From positions 1-64,000 of the forward strand of contig JAZRTK010000016.1 of NCBI GenBank assembly GCA_045651985.1: DNA of 64,000 bases. The letters are read 5' to 3'. Below, in pieces: positions 51,733 to 59,704 of this stretch (the stretch's first letter is position 1; the number at the start of each line of letters is the position of its first letter). The DNA is from SIG710 sp045651985. Lineage in GTDB: Bacteria; Bacillota; Clostridia; Oscillospirales; CAG-272. The notes below the pieces were generated by a model. That model saw only the letters and a list, made by a program, of their open reading frames with translations, was not told the origin of the DNA and searched no databases. Both the position numbers and the translations under genes were made by a program.

Positions 51733-54177
51733 TTAGGAGATTGTTATAATGTGTGTGATCGTGCTGCCGTTTGCAATGAAGCTTACAGTCATGCCGTAAA
51801 GCTCGCCTGCTACGAGGTTCTTCACCGTGTGTCCGTTTGCGCCCGATTCAATGTGAGAAATGGTCGCATCGGAAGCCAGGTTGTAGCTTGTAGAGCCAAT
51901 AGTAATGACGTTGCCTGCAATACCGTTTACCGTACCGCTCTCAAGAGTCTTCTCGGTAGCGGAGATATTTCCATTCTCGTCAAGAAGGTAGGTCTTTGTT
52001 GATACAAGAGAGCCATTCTCGGAGTAGAAGGACTCGATCTTGCCGTTTGCGAAGTTGTATACGCGGTAAACGTGGAGTGCCTTACCGTCAACAAGCTCTG
52101 TGCCGTCGGAGGACAGAACAGTTACGTAGTTTACAAGGCTTGTTGCCAGATCAATGGAGCCGTTTGAGACGTAGAGGAAGCTGAGCTTCTCAATGTCGCC
52201 CTGGCAGTTTTGTGCAACTGCAACAACGGTTGCGCCGTCAGCTACTCTGATATCGGAGGAGAGGACGCCGCGGCGGTATACGTAGCCGTTTGCGGTCTTT
52301 ACGATAATAATTGTGTCGGAGTCTGTGATAAAGTCAAGGTCAGCGCCGCTGCCCGAGAGTGTAAAGTACACGTTCTCGCCTTTGCTAATAGTCACAGAGG
52401 AAGCGGAGTTGATCACGGTCTTGATCGCATCGGAGGGAGCGAATTCAGACGCATCCGGTGCTACCAGAGTAAGCACGCCGTCCTTTTCTGTGTAGCGGTA
52501 TACCTGACCTACAGTTACGGAGGAGTTGGATACGTGAACGCCCATTTCAGCGCCACCCACAAATGCAGTCATGTAGTTTACGATCTTTCCGTTGTAGACA
52601 ACGGGGATAAGGTCGCTGGCTGCTACAAGATAGCTGTAAGAGGAGCTTGTTGCGTTGCCCGATGTATAAGCGGCTACGATGTTGTTGCCGAATACTACGA
52701 GGTCTACTGTCTCGCCCACATTAAGGGAAGCGTGAACGGAAGATGCGTTCTGCTCTGTTCCTGTAACGCCGAGGCCGTAGGTCTTGCCGCCGACGATAGC
52801 ACTTGTCTCTGTCTTTCTGGAGACCTGAACACCCTTTACTACTTCAAGCTTGTGCTCAATTGTAAGGCGGGAGCTGTCTGCGCTGTAATTGTAGAGAACG
52901 TAGTCGCCGTTCTGCGCGCCGTTTGCGTTCACAAAACCGCCTGTCAGCTCGTCTGCAGTCTTGTTGCCTGCGATATTGATCGCACCGTTTGTGATCTTCA
53001 GCTCACCGATGGTGAGAGGTGTGAACACAGCGGTCTTAGCTGTTGCACCGTCGAAAATAAGCTTGATTGTAAAGTAACCCTCAAGGGCAACGAGTGCTTC
53101 GTTTGAAGCGATCTTCGTGTAAGTGCCGTTTGACTGCACCTGATATACGATCAGCTCGTTTGCATTTGTAGCGGTCGCGCTTGAGTAGTTCTCGACTACC
53201 TTGTACTTCACGTCGCCGATCTTAACGTAGGTCTTGCCGGTGTCGTAGGAGAAGGAGGTGAATTTCTCTGCCTTGCCGTACTTTGCGGACGCAAGAACAG
53301 TGGAAATGCCGCTGGATGCGTTGGTCTTGTAGAATACCGTGAACTGCTCGCCGATAGAGCTTGCAGCGTCACCGTTTACACCGAGATCGGACGCGAGAAC
53401 GTGTGTGGGCTCGCCGTCAATGAGGACGAGAACGTAGCCGTTCTTTACTACCTTGTCATAAGGTGTGAGAGATGCGTTGTTCGTTGCAACGATCTGCGCT
53501 ACACCTGCCTTGTAGCCGTAGATTTCGGAGAGAACGGTGGTAACTCTCGTTACAGTTGTTCCCGATGCGTTGTTAGCTACCACGTAGTCGGCGGTCAAAG
53601 CGTTAAAGAGAAGAGCCGCTGTCTGCGCTCTGGTGAGCGTATCCGTGTACTCGACATTCTCAAGACCGCGGGTCAGACCGATTCTTGTTCCGATGTCTAT
53701 GTAAGACCAGGGATAGCCTGAAGCGGTCTTGTCGTTGGTCTGGCCGAGCGCACGTGTTACCATTGCCAGCGCGTCCTGCAGGGTAATGCCGCCGCGGGGA
53801 TCAAAGGTGGTGTAGGTCGTTCCAAGGATGAAGCCGTTTGCACTTGCCCAGGAGATAGCACCGTTGTAGGTGGGCTCATAGAGGTCGGTGAAAGGAGATG
53901 TGTTGATTCTGCCTGCGTTGTCCTTGCCTGTCATGAGGCGGTACAGCAGGAGTGCCATCTGCTCTCTTGATACGTTTGCTTTGGGCGAAAATTCATTTTC
54001 GGACGTACCGAGAATTATGCCCATGTCGGAGAGAATCTCGATCTGCTCCGAAAACTGAGATTCGGGTGCCACGTCGTCAAAGCTTTTAGCGGAACCCGAG
54101 ATCACTGTTGCAGATACCGTTCCGAGTATCATAAGGACGGACAGCAACAGAGCAAAAAATTTCTTTGATTTTTGCAT
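51733..54177 (-). CDS. S-layer homology (SLH) domain surface protein
   Basis: An 814-aa exported protein. A signal peptide (residues 1 to about 31) is followed by three SLH repeats up to about 210: PKANVSREQMALLLYRLM, GGITLQDALAMVTRALG, and DTLTRAQTAALLFNAL. SLH domains bind pyruvylated secondary wall polysaccharide, so it is anchored to the cell wall. The remaining 600 aa are Gly/Ser/Thr/Val rich, predicted beta-strands with no cysteine and no enzyme motif, as expected for an S-layer or scaffold protein. GGGAGG precedes the ATG by about 11 nt. It is transcribed alone. Confidence 0.9.
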   Translation of the reverse strand: MQKSKKFFALLLSVLMILGTVSATVISGSAKSFDDVAPESQFSEQIEILSDMGIILGTSENEFSPKANVSREQMALLLYRLMTGKDNAGRINTSPFTDLYEPTYNGAISWASANGFILGTTYTTFDPRGGITLQDALAMVTRALGQTNDKTASGYPWSYIDIGTRIGLTRGLENVEYTDTLTRAQTAALLFNALTADYVVANNASGTTVTRVTTVLSEIYGYKAGVAQIVATNNASLTPYDKVVKNGYVLVLIDGEPTHVLASDLGVNGDAASSIGEQFTVFYKTNASSGISTVLASAKYGKAEKFTSFSYDTGKTYVKIGDVKYKVVENYSSATATNANELIVYQVQSNGTYTKIASNEALVALEGYFTIKLIFDGATAKTAVFTPLTIGELKITNGAINIAGNKTADELTGGFVNANGAQNGDYVLYNYSADSSRLTIEHKLEVVKGVQVSRKTETSAIVGGKTYGLGVTGTEQNASSVHASLNVGETVDLVVFGNNIVAAYTSGNATSSSYSYLVAASDLIPVVYNGKIVNYMTAFVGGAEMGVHVSNSSVTVGQVYRYTEKDGVLTLVAPDASEFAPSDAIKTVINSASSVTISKGENVYFTLSGSGADLDFITDSDTIIIVKTANGYVYRRGVLSSDIRVADGATVVAVAQNCQGDIEKLSFLYVSNGSIDLATSLVNYVTVLSSDGTELVDGKALHVYRVYNFANGKIESFYSENGSLVSTKTYLLDENGNISATEKTLESGTVNGIAGNVITIGSTSYNLASDATISHIESGANGHTVKNLVAGELYGMTVSFIANGSTITHIITIS

Positions 54178-54272
54178 TGATGTTTGTTCCTCCCGGAAAA
54201 TAATTTATTACACCGCAAAAGCACTTGGACCCCTGCCCCCGAGGGGGAAGTTTTCTCCGCACTCTTTTGGCG
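54178..54272 (-). other. GC-rich leader of the SLH gene, unassigned
   Basis: About 95 nt between the promoter and the SLH start. It contains CCCCC-TC-GGGGG and CAAAAG/CTTTTG complementary patches, so a folded 5' UTR is likely. It matches no riboswitch motif I recognise (no c-di-GMP, cobalamin or T-box core). Long structured leaders are common on abundant surface-protein mRNAs. Confidence 0.4.
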
Positions 54273-54279
54273 CAACGGT

Positions 54280-54308
54280 AGGATAACACGGCAAACGCAT
54301 AAAATCAA
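54280..54308 (-). promoter_or_regulatory. Probable promoter of the SLH gene
   Basis: On the minus strand, -35 TTGATT (54308-54303) and -10 TATCCT (54285-54280) are 17 bp apart; the -10 matches consensus at four of six bases. Confidence 0.5.
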
Positions 54309-54361
54309 TAGATTCGACCTATCTGAAACATAGGGGAAATCTTAAATTTCCAGACAAAAAC

Positions 54362-54407
54362 AAAAAATGCAGAAGAGAGGAAAAATGTCCGCACTTCTGC
54401 ATTTTTT
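54362..54407 (-). terminator. Intrinsic terminator after the SGNH-like gene
   Basis: 14-bp perfect stem (54362-54375 with 54394-54407) with an 18-nt loop and a T6 tail on the minus strand. It separates the SGNH-like operon from the SLH promoter. Confidence 0.8.
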
Positions 54408-54412
54408 TGGTT

Positions 54413-55342
54413 TTATTTGTACCCGTGAGTTCTTATGTACGAAAGGACCGTCTCAAAACCCTTTGCGTTCATGTTCCAGCCCGTGCCGCCGTTGTCGTAT
54501 TCGTCCTTCATGGCGCCATTTGAATCCTTTAAGGCTGTACAGGTGTCAAGATATTTTACTCCGCAGGATTGAGCAAGGGAATAGATCACGCTGTTCAGCT
54601 CGTCGATTTTTGCGTTGCTGACCTTGCCCGTAACGCGGGACGCGATAGGGTATACCGATTGAAGAATGATCTTCGTGTTGGGGGAAGCGTTCATGACAGC
54701 ATTTATGAGCGCCGTGTATTCCTCGATAAATTTGTCCGCACTTATCTGATTCATGCCCTCAAACCCCAGAGCAATAACAAGATATTCGGGCTTGGACTTT
54801 GATGCCGCATCCGCCACGGTCATTTCGATACCTGTTTGAGGATAGATTATCTTTTTGTCACAAATTCCGCTGAGTGTCAGCGTTCCGCTTGTCGTTCTCC
54901 AGACCTGTTTTGTGTCCTTTCCGCCGCTGAGAGCACCGTAGGAGCGAAGACCGACGTTTGTGGCGTCCACCAGAAAAACGAACCTGTCAATGTACTCCTG
55001 TCCCATGTCCTCGCTTTCTCCGAGAAGTGTGGAGGTAGGCTCATCGGGCATCTGCATTTCCGTGTCGGGCGTTTGTGTCACGGGAGGCTCGGTGTCGGGG
55101 GCTTGTGTTTCGGGCGGATATGTATCGGGTGCGCTTTGCACAGTATCGGCATCTTCCGTGTCGGCTGTGTCCGTACCCGAGGGCAGCTTTACGTGGTCTT
55201 CAAAAAGCTCGCTTTCCACAGAATCATTTGAGAAAAACATTCCGATGGTCACCACGGCAACAGTAAAGACCAGCGCAAGCGTCGCCACGATGCAGATAAC
55301 TGTAAGAAAAAAGGAATAGTTGATATTTTCGTACTTTTTCAT
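54413..55342 (-). CDS. Membrane-anchored SGNH-like protein with altered active site
   Basis: A 309-aa protein. A short basic start precedes a TM helix (about 13-36). An Asp/Thr/Pro/Glu-rich linker runs from about 50 to 105 (repeated TPDTE/PPET-like units). The outer domain resembles the SGNH hydrolase fold: FLVDATNVGLRSYGAL occupies block I, where GDS is expected, and VIALGFEGMNQ and ASPNTKIILQSVYPI match later blocks. The block I Ser is Ala and the block V His is replaced by WNMN, so it is unlikely to be an active esterase. The AAGGGA ribosome site is in the end of the upstream gene. Confidence 0.75.
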   Translation of the reverse strand: MKKYENINYSFFLTVICIVATLALVFTVAVVTIGMFFSNDSVESELFEDHVKLPSGTDTADTEDADTVQSAPDTYPPETQAPDTEPPVTQTPDTEMQMPDEPTSTLLGESEDMGQEYIDRFVFLVDATNVGLRSYGALSGGKDTKQVWRTTSGTLTLSGICDKKIIYPQTGIEMTVADAASKSKPEYLVIALGFEGMNQISADKFIEEYTALINAVMNASPNTKIILQSVYPIASRVTGKVSNAKIDELNSVIYSLAQSCGVKYLDTCTALKDSNGAMKDEYDNGGTGWNMNAKGFETVLSYIRTHGYK

Positions 55343-55344
55343 GC

Positions 55345-55761
55345 TCAGTCCCTTTTCAGCTTATCGTACAGGGGTGTGTATTCTTTTTTCTTACCCATGT
55401 TCTTGACGTTGTAAATGAGGAAGACAAGCACGTGAACCACCGTCAGGCAAACACCCACGAAAAGCGCTGCGGGACCGTTGTTTTTGCTCGGTATCATCAG
55501 AACGGCTATAGCCGAGCCGACGGTCAAAATAAGGTGGATAAAGTAGCGGAGCAGGGCGTTCATTTCGGTCCTGAAATAGACGTGGTTGGCAATGCCCAGT
55601 GCTATTGAAAATCCGAAGACCCCGAATACTATCTGCGGCAAAAGCGCGTCCTTTGAGGGGTCAAGGAAAAGAATTATGGCCGTCTGAGCGCAGAGGGTGA
55701 CGACAGAAAACGTTACGCACGCCGAGCGCAGGATAGATCCTATGGTTTTTAGTGATTTCAT
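55345..55761 (-). CDS. Small four-TM membrane protein
   Basis: A 138-aa protein with four hydrophobic stretches: about 14-32 (ACVTFSVVTLCAQTAIILF), 42-58, 72-90 and 100-118. A basic C-terminal tail follows (KKKEYTPLYDKLKRD). The size and topology resemble DUF3021-type proteins, but I cannot confirm that. It is the first gene of a two-gene operon, 2 bp before the SGNH-like gene, so it may be its partner in the membrane. Confidence 0.65.
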   Translation of the reverse strand: MKSLKTIGSILRSACVTFSVVTLCAQTAIILFLDPSKDALLPQIVFGVFGFSIALGIANHVYFRTEMNALLRYFIHLILTVGSAIAVLMIPSKNNGPAALFVGVCLTVVHVLVFLIYNVKNMGKKKEYTPLYDKLKRD

Positions 55762-55791
55762 GTGCTACCTCACAATATTTTATATATACTC

Positions 55792-55820
55792 ATTTTATCA
55801 TAAAATGCGACTTTTTTCAA
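55792..55820 (-). promoter_or_regulatory. Promoter of the membrane-protein/SGNH-like operon
   Basis: On the minus strand, -35 TTGAAA (55820-55815) and -10 TAAAAT (55797-55792), 17 bp apart, about 30 bp before the gene. Confidence 0.6.
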
Positions 55821-55876
55821 TACCCTTGACTTATATTTTGTTTTCCGAATGACGGCAGAGAGAAGAAATATTCAAA

Positions 55877-55910
55877 AAAACGTGAATATTCATGAAAATA
55901 TTCACGTTTT
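55877..55910. repeat. Perfect 14-bp inverted repeat just upstream of the nusB promoter
   Basis: AAAACGTGAATATT (55877-55890) and AATATTCACGTTTT (55897-55910) with a 6-nt loop CATGAA. Being between divergent genes it has no gene to terminate. It lies 4 bp from the nusB -35, so an operator is plausible. Confidence 0.7.
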
Positions 55911-55913
55911 CTG

Positions 55914-55942
55914 TTGACTTTTTCGCGAAAAAGTATTAAAAT
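55914..55942 (+). promoter_or_regulatory. Promoter of the nusB-xse-recN operon
   Basis: -35 TTGACT (55914-55919), 17-bp spacer, -10 TAAAAT (55937-55942). A second TATAAT lies at 55942-55947 but with poorer spacing. Confidence 0.75.
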
Positions 55943-55992
55943 ATAATATATAATGTGGTAAGTGCGCCTGCGGGCTAAAGAAAGGATAAAAT

Positions 55993-56424
55993 ATGTCTGA
56001 CAAAATGACCAGAAGAGAAGCAAGAGAGGCGGCGTTCTGCCTTATTTTCGAGAGCGATTTCAGAGTCGGGGAGGAAAGGGAGGCACTGTATGCAAATACG
56101 GTCAAGAACCTTGAGATACCTAAAAATAAATACGTAAAGACCGTGTATTTCGGCGTGGCTGAAAATATTGTTGATATTGACGCGCTTATCGCCAAGTGTT
56201 CGGTGGGCTGGAAGACAGAGAGAATGACTCACGTGTCCCGTGCCATATTGCGCTTGGCGGTCTACGAGATGCTCTTTATGGAGGACATTCCTCAAAAAGT
56301 AACCATAAACGAAGCCTTGGAGCTTGCAAAGAAGTACGACGAGGAAAAGGCGAGAGCGTTTGTAAACGGCATTCTTAACGCCGTAAAGAACACCCTTCCC
56401 GCGCAGGAAGATACGAATGAATAA
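55993..56424 (+). CDS. nusB: Transcription antitermination factor NusB
   Basis: A 143-aa all-helical RNA-binding protein that, with S10, supports rRNA antitermination. TRREAREAAFCLIFESDF starts the fold; ERMTHVSRAILRLAVYEMLF and VTINEALELAKKYDEEKARAFVNGIL end it. It begins the operon of xseA, xseB, ispA, tlyA, nadK, argR and recN, and its stop overlaps the next gene by 8 bp. Confidence 0.95.
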   Translation: MSDKMTRREAREAAFCLIFESDFRVGEEREALYANTVKNLEIPKNKYVKTVYFGVAENIVDIDALIAKCSVGWKTERMTHVSRAILRLAVYEMLFMEDIPQKVTINEALELAKKYDEEKARAFVNGILNAVKNTLPAQEDTNE

Positions 56425-57367
56425 AATTCCTTGCTACGTTGGAATAGACACGAGCAATTACACTACCTCGGCGGCGGTCTGCTCCAAAGACGGTGAGATA
56501 GTGTCGAATTTGAAGCTTCCCCTGCCCGTAAAGGCGGGAGAGGTGGGACTGCGCCAAAGTGACGCGGTATTCGCACATATAAAAAATCTGCCCGTTCTTA
56601 TGGAAATGCTGTCCGAAAAGCTTGAGGGATATGAGATAGTGGCAGTGGGAGTTTCGGAAAAGCCCCGTGATGCAGAGGGCGCTTATATGCCTTGCTTTCT
56701 TTCGGGGGTTGCGGCTGCAAAATCCTTTGCCGCGGGTGCGGGCAACGTTCCCGTGCGTGGATTTTCTCATCAGAGCGGTCACATAATGGCGGCGGTCTAC
56801 TCAAGCGGACAGCTTGAACTGCTGAACTCCGATTTTATTGCCTTCCACGTGTCGGGCGGCACCACCGAGGCACTTTTGGTGCGTCCCGGAGCGAACGGGT
56901 TTGACGTTTCCATTATTGGCGAGACCCTCGACCTCAACGCAGGACAGGCAGTGGACCGCGCGGGTGTCATGCTTGGTTTAAAATTCCCTTGCGGACCCGA
57001 GCTGGAAAAATCAGCTCTTTTAAACGACAAAAAAATACCGAGAGGGAAGATATCCGTTGTCGGCGGAAACTGCAACCTGTCGGGCTTGGAAAATCTTGCG
57101 AGACGGCTTTATCATGACACCGAGGACAAAAACCTTACCGCCGCTTTCGTCCTTGATTTTATCGGCAGAACGCTTATTGCCATGACTGAAAATCTTCGCG
57201 CCGTCCACGGCTCTCTGCCCGTGCTTTACGCGGGGGGCGTTATGAGTAATTCCATTATTCGTAAAATGCTTTGCGTCAGCGGAAACGAATTTTTCGCCGA
57301 ACCTGCTTTTTCTTCTGATAACGCGGCCGGCGTGGCACTTCTTTGCCGAAAGGCTTTTGGAGATTAA
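56417..57367 (+). CDS. TsaD-like (Gcp/Kae1 family) paralog
   Basis: A 316-aa ASKHA-fold protein related to TsaD, the t6A tRNA modification enzyme, and formerly called O-sialoglycoprotein endopeptidase. GIDTSNYTTSAAV starts it, the HxxxH metal site is SHQSGH near residue 115, and HVSGGTTEAL follows. It is clearly shorter and more divergent than canonical TsaD, and sits between nusB and xseA, away from tsaB or tsaE. A paralog rather than the t6A enzyme is likely; its function is unknown. Confidence 0.8.
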   Translation: MNKIPCYVGIDTSNYTTSAAVCSKDGEIVSNLKLPLPVKAGEVGLRQSDAVFAHIKNLPVLMEMLSEKLEGYEIVAVGVSEKPRDAEGAYMPCFLSGVAAAKSFAAGAGNVPVRGFSHQSGHIMAAVYSSGQLELLNSDFIAFHVSGGTTEALLVRPGANGFDVSIIGETLDLNAGQAVDRAGVMLGLKFPCGPELEKSALLNDKKIPRGKISVVGGNCNLSGLENLARRLYHDTEDKNLTAAFVLDFIGRTLIAMTENLRAVHGSLPVLYAGGVMSNSIIRKMLCVSGNEFFAEPAFSSDNAAGVALLCRKAFGD

Positions 57368-57368
57368 G

Positions 57369-58595
57369 ATGGATCCATATCAGAAAAACGTAATAAGCGT
57401 ATCACAGCTGAATAGCTTCGTTCGGCTCATAATTGAGGCCAGCGACGTGCTGGGCGATATATACGTGCGCGGTGAGATTTCAAATTTTACCAACCACAGA
57501 AGCGGACATTTTTACTTCTCCGTAAAGGACGAGGGAGGCGCCGTTAAGGCGGTAATGTTCCGTACCAGCGCGCAAAAACTGCCTTTCCTGCCTGAAAACG
57601 GCATGAAAGTAATCGTCCACGGACGAATCTCGGTGTATGAACGTGACGGCGTTTACCAGCTTTACGCCGACGATATTCAACCCGACGGTGTAGGTTCGCT
57701 GTATTTTGCATACGAGCAGCTGAAAGCCAAGCTGGAGGCGGAGGGACTTTTCGACCCCGTATGTAAAAAGCCTTTACCGCGCCTTCCCATGCGGGTAGGT
57801 ATCGTCACGTCTCCCACGGGCGCGGCAATACAGGATATGAAAAACATTATCGGGCGGAGATTTCCTCTTTGCACCGTGGTGCTTTATCCTGCGCTTGTGC
57901 AGGGCGAAGGCGCTCCCGCAAGTATTGCAAGGGGAATTAAATATTTCAACGATAAAAAGTCGGTCGACCTTATTATAATAGGTCGCGGCGGCGGATCTAT
58001 TGAGGACCTTTGGGCGTTTAATAACGAAGCGCTGGCGCGTATCGTATATGATTCCGAGCTGCCAATAATATCGGCTGTGGGACACGAAAGCGATTTTACT
58101 ATTTGCGATTTCGTGGCAGACGTTCGCGCGTCAACTCCTTCTGCGGCGGCAGAGCTGGCGGTGGCCGAAGCGTCCGAGCTTAAAAAGAACATTGAGGAAA
58201 GAAAGAGCAGAATGGATCATATTGTTTCCTCTACTCTGATGCAAAAGCGTACAAAGCTTGAAGCGTTGGAGAGATCCAAGGCACTTCGCTCACCGATGAA
58301 CACTCTTGACAACCGCAGAATTATCCTGTCATCATACATCGACAGCTTAGATAAGAATATAGAGCTTATTTTAGGTAAAAAGACTTCCGCGTATAAATCA
58401 AGCGCGGCGGCGCTTGGGGCTTTGAATCCTTTGGCGGTGCTGTCCCGCGGTTACAGCGTGGCGTTTTCGCAAGGAAAGCTCGTAAAGAGCACTCAGAGCG
58501 TGTCGGCAGGGGATAGAATTGAGACCAAGGTCTCGGACGGCGTGATTTACAGCACAGTCACCGAGACGGAAAGGACCGAAAATGGCAAAAAGTAA
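57369..58595 (+). CDS. xseA: Exodeoxyribonuclease VII large subunit
   Basis: A 408-aa subunit with an N-terminal OB fold (ISVSQLNSFVRLIIE...VRGEISNF) and the nuclease core motifs PTGAAIQDM, IIGRGGGSIEDLWAFNNEALAR and SAVGHESDFTICDFVADVRASTPSAAAE. The start at 57369 follows GGAG by 7 nt. It overlaps xseB by 14 bp. Confidence 0.96.
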   Translation: MDPYQKNVISVSQLNSFVRLIIEASDVLGDIYVRGEISNFTNHRSGHFYFSVKDEGGAVKAVMFRTSAQKLPFLPENGMKVIVHGRISVYERDGVYQLYADDIQPDGVGSLYFAYEQLKAKLEAEGLFDPVCKKPLPRLPMRVGIVTSPTGAAIQDMKNIIGRRFPLCTVVLYPALVQGEGAPASIARGIKYFNDKKSVDLIIIGRGGGSIEDLWAFNNEALARIVYDSELPIISAVGHESDFTICDFVADVRASTPSAAAELAVAEASELKKNIEERKSRMDHIVSSTLMQKRTKLEALERSKALRSPMNTLDNRRIILSSYIDSLDKNIELILGKKTSAYKSSAAALGALNPLAVLSRGYSVAFSQGKLVKSTQSVSAGDRIETKVSDGVIYSTVTETERTENGKK

Positions 58596-58818
58596 GAGTG
58601 CGCCCACCTTTGAGGAGGCGCTGAAAAGAATAGAGGAGATCGTCCGCTCTTTGGACGACGGCACGGCAGAGCTTGACCGTTCTCTGGAGCTTTACGAGGA
58701 GGGAATCGGGCTTGTTCGCCTTTGCTCGTCCATGCTTGATCACGCTGAAAAGAAGATAAAGATACTCCAGTCGGGCGAGGACGGAGAACTGGTCGAAAAG
58801 GATTTTGACAATGAGTAA
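58582..58818 (+). CDS. xseB: Exodeoxyribonuclease VII small subunit
   Basis: A 78-aa helical hairpin: TFEEALKRIEEIVRSLDDGTAELDRSLELYEEGI is the family pattern. It caps the large subunit and keeps it soluble. Its end overlaps the next start. Confidence 0.94.
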   Translation: MAKSKSAPTFEEALKRIEEIVRSLDDGTAELDRSLELYEEGIGLVRLCSSMLDHAEKKIKILQSGEDGELVEKDFDNE

Positions 58819-59704
58819 AGATGCACTTTTTGAAAAAATGAAGGAGTGCGCCGCGCTTACCGACGGTTATCTGGACAGTATCATCGACACCTCAGATACG
58901 GATGTTGCAAGCGTTGCGCAGTCAATGAAATACAGCCTTTTTGCGGGCGGAAAGCGGATACGCGCATTTTTAGTACTTGAATTTTGCCGTTTGTTTGGGG
59001 GCAAGACCGAGGCGGCTCTGCCCTTTGCGGCGGCTATCGAGATGATGCACACCTTTTCGCTTATTCACGACGATCTGCCCTGCATGGACGACGACGATCT
59101 CCGCCGCGGAAAGCCTACAAACCATAAGGTACACGGCGAGGCTACGGCACTTTTAGCAGGTGATGCCTTGGCGCTGAAGCTGTTCGGCACGGTGGCATCA
59201 AATCCGCACGTGACGGCGGGAAACGCTCTGGCGGCGGTGACGCTTTTATCCGATGCTTCGGCTGAGGTTGGCATGGTGGGCGGTCAGATAATGGATATGT
59301 ACGCCGAGGAGCATAAAATTTCACTGGAAACGCTGAAAAAGCTTTACTCCAAAAAGACGGGCTGTCTTATACGCGCATCGGCGGTGCTTGGTTGCCTTGC
59401 GGCAGGGAAGTGCATAGATTCCACCGAAGCAAAAGCGGCGGCATTTTACGCCGACGGCATCGGACTTGCGTTCCAGATTCGGGACGACGTGCTTGACGCC
59501 ACGGGCGACGCAGAAAAGCTTGGCAAGACTATCGGTAGCGATGTCACAAACAACAAGACCACGTTCCTTACGTTTATGACCGCAGATGAGGCTATGTCGG
59601 AGGCGAAAGCGGTGACCGATAGCGCCAAGAACGCAATAGCGGACTTTGTTGGCAGTGAGATATTGCTTGACCTTGCGGATTACCTTTTGGAGAGGGAAAA
59701 CTGA
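58811..59704 (+). CDS. ispA: Polyprenyl (farnesyl/geranyl) diphosphate synthase IspA
   Basis: A 297-aa trans-isoprenyl diphosphate synthase. GGKRIRAFLVLEF, the first Asp-rich motif DDLPCMDDDDLRRGKPTNH and the second RDDVLDATG are all present. It makes farnesyl diphosphate for undecaprenyl and quinone precursors. The dxs gene that follows ispA in many Firmicutes is missing; tlyA follows instead, sharing one base. Confidence 0.95.
   Translation: MSKDALFEKMKECAALTDGYLDSIIDTSDTDVASVAQSMKYSLFAGGKRIRAFLVLEFCRLFGGKTEAALPFAAAIEMMHTFSLIHDDLPCMDDDDLRRGKPTNHKVHGEATALLAGDALALKLFGTVASNPHVTAGNALAAVTLLSDASAEVGMVGGQIMDMYAEEHKISLETLKKLYSKKTGCLIRASAVLGCLAAGKCIDSTEAKAAAFYADGIGLAFQIRDDVLDATGDAEKLGKTIGSDVTNNKTTFLTFMTADEAMSEAKAVTDSAKNAIADFVGSEILLDLADYLLEREN

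Noticed and set aside
52210..53106. 298-aa plus-strand open frame opposite the SLH gene
   Set aside because: Cys/Val-rich reverse reading of a repetitive Gly/Ser/Thr gene; no ribosome site.
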